Below, one piece after another: positions 60,350 to 64,000 of a stretch of 64,000 bases of DNA. The DNA is from Nitrococcus mobilis Nb-231 (lineage in GTDB: Bacteria; Pseudomonadota; Gammaproteobacteria; Nitrococcales; Nitrococcaceae): NCBI RefSeq assembly GCF_000153205.1, contig NZ_CH672427.1, positions 3,340,596 to 3,404,595 of the forward strand. Direction: 5' to 3'. The notes beneath the pieces were generated by a model. The model made no database searches. It worked only from the letters and a program-made list of their open reading frames with translations, and was not told where the DNA came from. Every line of letters starts with the position of its first letter. The first letter of the stretch is position 1. The translations under genes were made by a program, and so were the position numbers.

Positions 60350-61879
60350 TCAATCCACCGACTGCCGCGACCCCGCCGCACGGCGCGGTGAGCGCTGATC
60401 GTCCGCTGTCGCGGATTTGTTGCTCGGCGAGTCCGCAGTGGCCGATCTACGCGGTTGTCCCGCGGTCGATACGGTCGGCATGGTCTGGGTGAATTTAATC
60501 GTTATCTCGTCGATGATCTCGGCTAGGCGCTCCACCAGAACCGGTTCGTAGTTGCCGTTGTCGGAGTTTCTAAGCCGGGTGAACACGCGTTCGAGTCGCT
60601 TGCGCTGAGAGTCGGCGATGGAGCGGGCGCTGGCGTCTTCCGCGGTGGTATCGAGGCAGAGTACGTCGCGCTGGGCGTGGGTTCGGTGCATGACCGCGGC
60701 GTGGTGATAAAGCGCCCGTCCGAGGACGACGTAGGGGAAATTGAGGTTGCGCGCCGGGCCTACGCGCAGTTCCTGGCCGCCGAGTGGGAGGCCCAGAATC
60801 TTCACCTCGCCGATGCGCTTGTAGGAGAACCAGGCCGAAGTGCCGCCGACGACCGAGCCGATCGCCGCGCCGAGCAGCAGCGAGGCGCCGCCCACCGCGA
60901 GATCGAAGCCGGAGCCGAGGGCCGCGCCGCTGAGCGCGCCGGTGGCGATTAACTGGTTTTTCTTGAGCCCCCACATGTTCCAACTCTCGAGCGAGAAAAG
61001 GTCCTGCTCGATGACTTCGATCTCCGCTTCCTCGCGCTGCAGATCCTCATAGTCATAGATTTTCTCGATCTGGCGCCGGCCTTTTTGCTCCCGTTTACGC
61101 AGCTTGGTCCGGTATTCCTGGGCGAGGCTCGTTTCTTTATTAGAGGGATCCTCATCGGAGGCGATGCGCTTTGTGACGGTCAAGGTGATCATCTCGGCAA
61201 GCATCTCGGCAATGGCCAGCGCGCCACGCCTTTGGCGGGCGCGGCGATCTTCTTCGAGTGTCGCCACGGCACGGGCCAGTGGCGCTTGCCATTCCTCCCG
61301 CAGTTGGCCGAAGGCTTTGAGTAGTTCCAGACGCTTTTGAAACTCGGCGGTCACGGCGTTGAACACGCGTACGATTTTGAAGTACTGCTCGAGTGCGGCG
61401 GTCCACTCATCGATGTAGCTGTCCTTGCGGATCATGTTGATCAACGCAATGCTCGGCTGGCCGGTCCAGCGCAGAATCTCCATTTCCGCTTCGTATTCTT
61501 CCCCGTAGGGACGGGAGCCATCGATCACATAGAGGATGCCGGCGCCGTCGAGCAAGGGTTTGAGCAGCTCGCATTCATCCGGGAAGCGGCCGGATTTCTC
61601 GTGTTCCTCGACGAACTGCCGCACGACGTTCACCCGCTCGGCTGCGGTCGAGGCGCGCGCTTTCATCCAGGCCAAAACCTGTCTCGCCCGTTGAAAACCG
61701 GGGGTATCCACCAGGATGTATTGCACCTCCCCGTCGACTTTCATGGGAAAGTGCCGGCATTTGACCGTGGTGCCCGGAATGGGCGAGATCTGTACCGAAT
61801 TATCCTGGGCCAGCGTAGCGACAATGCTGGATTTGCCTTTGTTCGGGTGGCCCACGACAGCAAAAACAGGGGCGGACAT
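60350..61879 (-). CDS. DUF3482-type GTPase
   Basis: A 509-residue protein. The G1 P-loop is VVGHPNKGKSSI at the N-terminus, G3 is VDTPGF and a G4-like ALINMIRKDS lacks the standard NKxD. A charged helical middle (about 210-290) is followed by a glycine-rich hydrophobic hairpin (ALSGAALGSGFDLAVGGASL, then LGAAIGSVVGG) that should enter a membrane. The C-terminal 40 residues are low-complexity. Its ATG overlaps the stop of the DUF2868-type gene (TGATG), so they are co-translated. Function unknown. Confidence 0.8.
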   Translation of the reverse strand: MSAPVFAVVGHPNKGKSSIVATLAQDNSVQISPIPGTTVKCRHFPMKVDGEVQYILVDTPGFQRARQVLAWMKARASTAAERVNVVRQFVEEHEKSGRFPDECELLKPLLDGAGILYVIDGSRPYGEEYEAEMEILRWTGQPSIALINMIRKDSYIDEWTAALEQYFKIVRVFNAVTAEFQKRLELLKAFGQLREEWQAPLARAVATLEEDRRARQRRGALAIAEMLAEMITLTVTKRIASDEDPSNKETSLAQEYRTKLRKREQKGRRQIEKIYDYEDLQREEAEIEVIEQDLFSLESWNMWGLKKNQLIATGALSGAALGSGFDLAVGGASLLLGAAIGSVVGGTSAWFSYKRIGEVKILGLPLGGQELRVGPARNLNFPYVVLGRALYHHAAVMHRTHAQRDVLCLDTTAEDASARSIADSQRKRLERVFTRLRNSDNGNYEPVLVERLAEIIDEITIKFTQTMPTVSTAGQPRRSATADSPSNKSATADDQRSPRRAAGSRQSVD

Positions 61880-63429
61880 CAGGCGGCCTCCGCAGATAAT
61901 GGCTGGAAGTCGATGCGTGAATCACCGCGGCTTTGCAGGCGTTTTTTCCAAACGTCCAAGTCGTCGGGATCCGCCGGAATGAATTCACGCTTCTGATCGA
62001 GCATGATCGGGGTAACGGTTATCAATCGCTCGGATCCCACGGCCGTGCGTAAGGCATCCAAGAAATCCATAAAATCCAGCAGCGGCGGTTCCCATGATTT
62101 CACCGCCACGAGAATCGGCGGATTGTGCGCGGCGCTCGACACTTCATCGATCGTCCGCTCATCCTCGTCGATCGAGTCCATCCGGCCCGCATAGAGCATC
62201 CGCTCAACTGCAACCCCCATCGTCCGCCTAAAGAGGTTATCGAATTGCTCTTCCTCCGCATTGATTCCGGCCCAGTTGATAAGGTAGGCATTCGTTCTGT
62301 TTCTATCCAAGCCGTGGGCGGGGAACGGCACTTCTTGTATTGCACCGGATTTCATGCGCACTTCGGGCTCCGTAGCCGCGGTTTCGACAAGCGCGCGATT
62401 CATCCGATCGAGAATTTGCAGGGCGCCCGGTGCATGGACCAGCGCCGTTTTCAACGCCGCATCCAGCCGCCACTGGGACAGCACGAAAAGGCCCAGTCTG
62501 GGCAGGAGGCCGTAGCAGGCAATCGCCATGAGCAAAAACGGCCACCATTGACCAAGGGCGGCGACATCGGTGGAACCGTCCGGGGCGTTGGGTAGGATGC
62601 CGTGGTCGAAGCGGAAATAGCGGGTGGCATCGATGACCTCTATGGAGGGAACCGCACCGGGCAGCCAGCTCCGCCAAGGCCAGGCCAGCTGAGTGATCAG
62701 CGAATGAAAGCTTTGGGAATCCACGGTCAAGGTGGTGCTCCAACCGAAAGCCAGGTCGGAGACGGTGACCAAATAGAGACAGCCGGCCAAGGCGCCGATA
62801 TTGAATGCGATGGCGAGGATTTGTGAAAACCGCAGGATCAGCCATTTCTGAACCTGGCCATAGGCCATATGACTCGCTTTGTGGCGTCCCAGCGCGGCCT
62901 CCAGCGCAAGGCGATGCTCCGCAGGTAAATAACGCGCTGCAACGGGCACGAGCCGTCCGGGACTGAGCCACCCGAGGAGATCTTGGACCGGCCGGGCGCC
63001 CGGCAGCCGCTGCAGTAGGTTTCTCGGTAAGGCCACGATGGCGGTCAAAAGCAAAAGAAGCAGCTGAACCCCGACGAATGCGGCGAGGACATTCACGACA
63101 TTGACCGGCCGGGTGCCATCGTATGCAAAGATGGCCAGTGCGGCGCCCCAGCCGATGATAAGCCCTACTGCGGAGAGAATCAGGGCCATTCGGTGCAGCG
63201 TTTTGACGGCGGTCGCACCGGCTTGGCTCGGTCTGTTCTGGCTGATCTCGCGCAACCACTGCCGAAGCTGGCCTTGTGGCTTGCCGGTGAGATGCGCGAG
63301 CTTCTGGCCGATCGGGCGATCACGGCGGCGCAGCTCCGAAGGAGTCAACCCCGCGTCCCGGTCCACTTGCACGCTGAGATCCACGAGGTCAGCGAGGATC
63401 GGGCGATCGGCATCGTTGCTTGAATTCAT
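61879..63429 (-). CDS. DUF2868-type membrane protein
   Basis: A 516-residue protein with about four membrane segments: ALILSAVGLIIGWGAALAIF, VNVLAAFVGVQLLLLLLTAI, LAIAFNIGALAGCLYLVTVS and WWPFLLMAIACYGLLPRLGL. A cytoplasmic C-terminal half of about 190 residues follows (NRALVETAATEPEV onwards). It is found paired with the DUF3482 GTPase in other proteobacteria as recalled. It probably forms a membrane partner or receptor for the GTPase. Function unknown. Starts at ATG 63429; the ribosome binding site is weak. Confidence 0.78.
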   Translation of the reverse strand: MNSSNDADRPILADLVDLSVQVDRDAGLTPSELRRRDRPIGQKLAHLTGKPQGQLRQWLREISQNRPSQAGATAVKTLHRMALILSAVGLIIGWGAALAIFAYDGTRPVNVVNVLAAFVGVQLLLLLLTAIVALPRNLLQRLPGARPVQDLLGWLSPGRLVPVAARYLPAEHRLALEAALGRHKASHMAYGQVQKWLILRFSQILAIAFNIGALAGCLYLVTVSDLAFGWSTTLTVDSQSFHSLITQLAWPWRSWLPGAVPSIEVIDATRYFRFDHGILPNAPDGSTDVAALGQWWPFLLMAIACYGLLPRLGLFVLSQWRLDAALKTALVHAPGALQILDRMNRALVETAATEPEVRMKSGAIQEVPFPAHGLDRNRTNAYLINWAGINAEEEQFDNLFRRTMGVAVERMLYAGRMDSIDEDERTIDEVSSAAHNPPILVAVKSWEPPLLDFMDFLDALRTAVGSERLITVTPIMLDQKREFIPADPDDLDVWKKRLQSRGDSRIDFQPLSAEAA

Positions 63430-63647
63430 GGTGATGCTCTTTAGCTCAGGCGGCGTTGCGCCCGGAGTTCGTTCGATTCGTTGTATCAGCGTTGCAGTGC
63501 GAAGCTGGAGCTTGCCTTGGCCAATGGGCCAGCGCAGTGGCCGATAGCGTCATTGCCGTGCAAAGCATTGTACCCGTCTTGGTTCGCGGTGGGTGGCGGC
63601 GTAAGGTGAAAGCCGCGCTGCGTACCCGTTTTTCTCGGAGGCTTGTC
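63430..63647. other. Divergent control region
   Basis: About 220 bp between the divergent DUF2868-type gene and the aldo/keto reductase gene. No gene or clear promoter pair is seen. Confidence 0.35.
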
Positions 63648-64000
63648 ATGGAATATTGCCGTCTCGGCCGTACCGGTCTCAAGGTGTCGCGCCTTTGCTT
63701 AGGGACTATGACCTATGGCTCGCCGACGTGGGGCGAGTGGATCCTCGATGAGGAGCACAGCCGCCCCTTCATCTGCCGGGCTCTGGAGCTGGGCATCAAT
63801 TTTTTCGACACCGCCGATATGTACTCCGATGGCCGCTCCGAAGAGATATTGGGACATGCTCTGCACGACTTCGCAAGTCGCGAAGAGGTCGTCATCGCCA
63901 CCAAAGTCTTCATGCCGATGGGCGCGGGCCCCAACCAGCGCGGGCTCTCGCGCAAGCACATTATGCATGCCATCGATGCCTCGCTCGCCCGCCTGCGCAC
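63648..64000 (+). CDS. Aldo/keto reductase (N-terminal part; cut by window edge)
   Basis: 117 residues of open frame from ATG 63648 to the window end. It starts MEYCRLGRTGLKVSRLCLGT, with the catalytic Asp/Tyr in NFFDTADMYSDGRSEEILG and the Lys in VVIATKVFMPM. GGAGG lies 6 nt before the ATG. It is an NADPH-dependent oxidoreductase of the Tas/YhdN-like group; substrate unknown. Confidence 0.92.
   Translation, partial: MEYCRLGRTGLKVSRLCLGTMTYGSPTWGEWILDEEHSRPFICRALELGINFFDTADMYSDGRSEEILGHALHDFASREEVVIATKVFMPMGAGPNQRGLSRKHIMHAIDASLARLR

Overview
This is a bacterial chromosome segment of about 58% GC by eye. Gene content and order point to a gammaproteobacterium outside the Enterobacterales, closest in layout to Pseudomonadales/Chromatiales-type genomes. 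It has SMC-ScpAB instead of MukBEF, the order gyrA-mtnA-mtaD-ubiG-(mupP/gph)-yciK, the aromatic block serC-(serA)-pheA-hisC-tyrA-aroA-cmk-rpsA-ihfB-lapA, and the block thrS-infC-rpmI-rplT-pheS-pheT-ihfA-merR. The organism is inferred from gene order and recalled family knowledge only; no rRNA is present.

Layout. 1-5.0 kb: acs (cut by the window edge), gluQ, an aminotransferase, cysZ and queF. 5.2-11.8 kb: smc, zipA, ligA (chromosome organisation, division, ligation). 12-17.5 kb: bolA/yciI, yciO, trpS-scpA-scpB-rluB and a small AAA-type N-domain protein preceded by a CRP/FNR-like site. 17.6-23.7 kb: a minus-strand series yciK, a squalene-synthase-like protein without its catalytic aspartates, mupP/gph, ubiG and mtaD, with mtnA divergent. 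23.8-24.7 kb: a cyclophilin, its terminator and a nested palindrome in front of gyrA. 24.7-39 kb: gyrA, serine and aromatic amino-acid synthesis, cmk, rpsA, ihfB, lapA, pyrF and a ComEA-like protein. 39.7-43.5 kb: galU, an EF-hand protein, an exported aspartic protease-like protein, a small coiled-coil protein and sodC. 43.8-54.9 kb: tRNA-Asn, aspartate aminotransferase, uvrB, tRNA-Val and the thrS-to-merR translation operon.

At tRNA-Pro (54952-55028) the core chromosome ends and an accessory segment begins. It holds a decayed tyrosine integrase (with stop and frameshifts), a sequence that folds like group II intron domain V, an IS1634-like insertion sequence, a divergent inorganic pyrophosphatase, a VapBC-like toxin-antitoxin pair and an AT-rich membrane-protein gene with a frameshift in a homopolymer. 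It is followed by a two-gene module of a DUF3482-type GTPase and a DUF2868-type membrane protein, then the start of an aldo/keto reductase.

Points most worth a second look: the squalene-synthase-like protein lacking all four DXXXD aspartates; the probable AUC start codon of infC; Ala at GyrA position 83; the nested inverted repeats before gyrA; the integrase and group II intron remnants at tRNA-Pro; the frameshifted AT-rich gene; and the GTPase/membrane-protein module.
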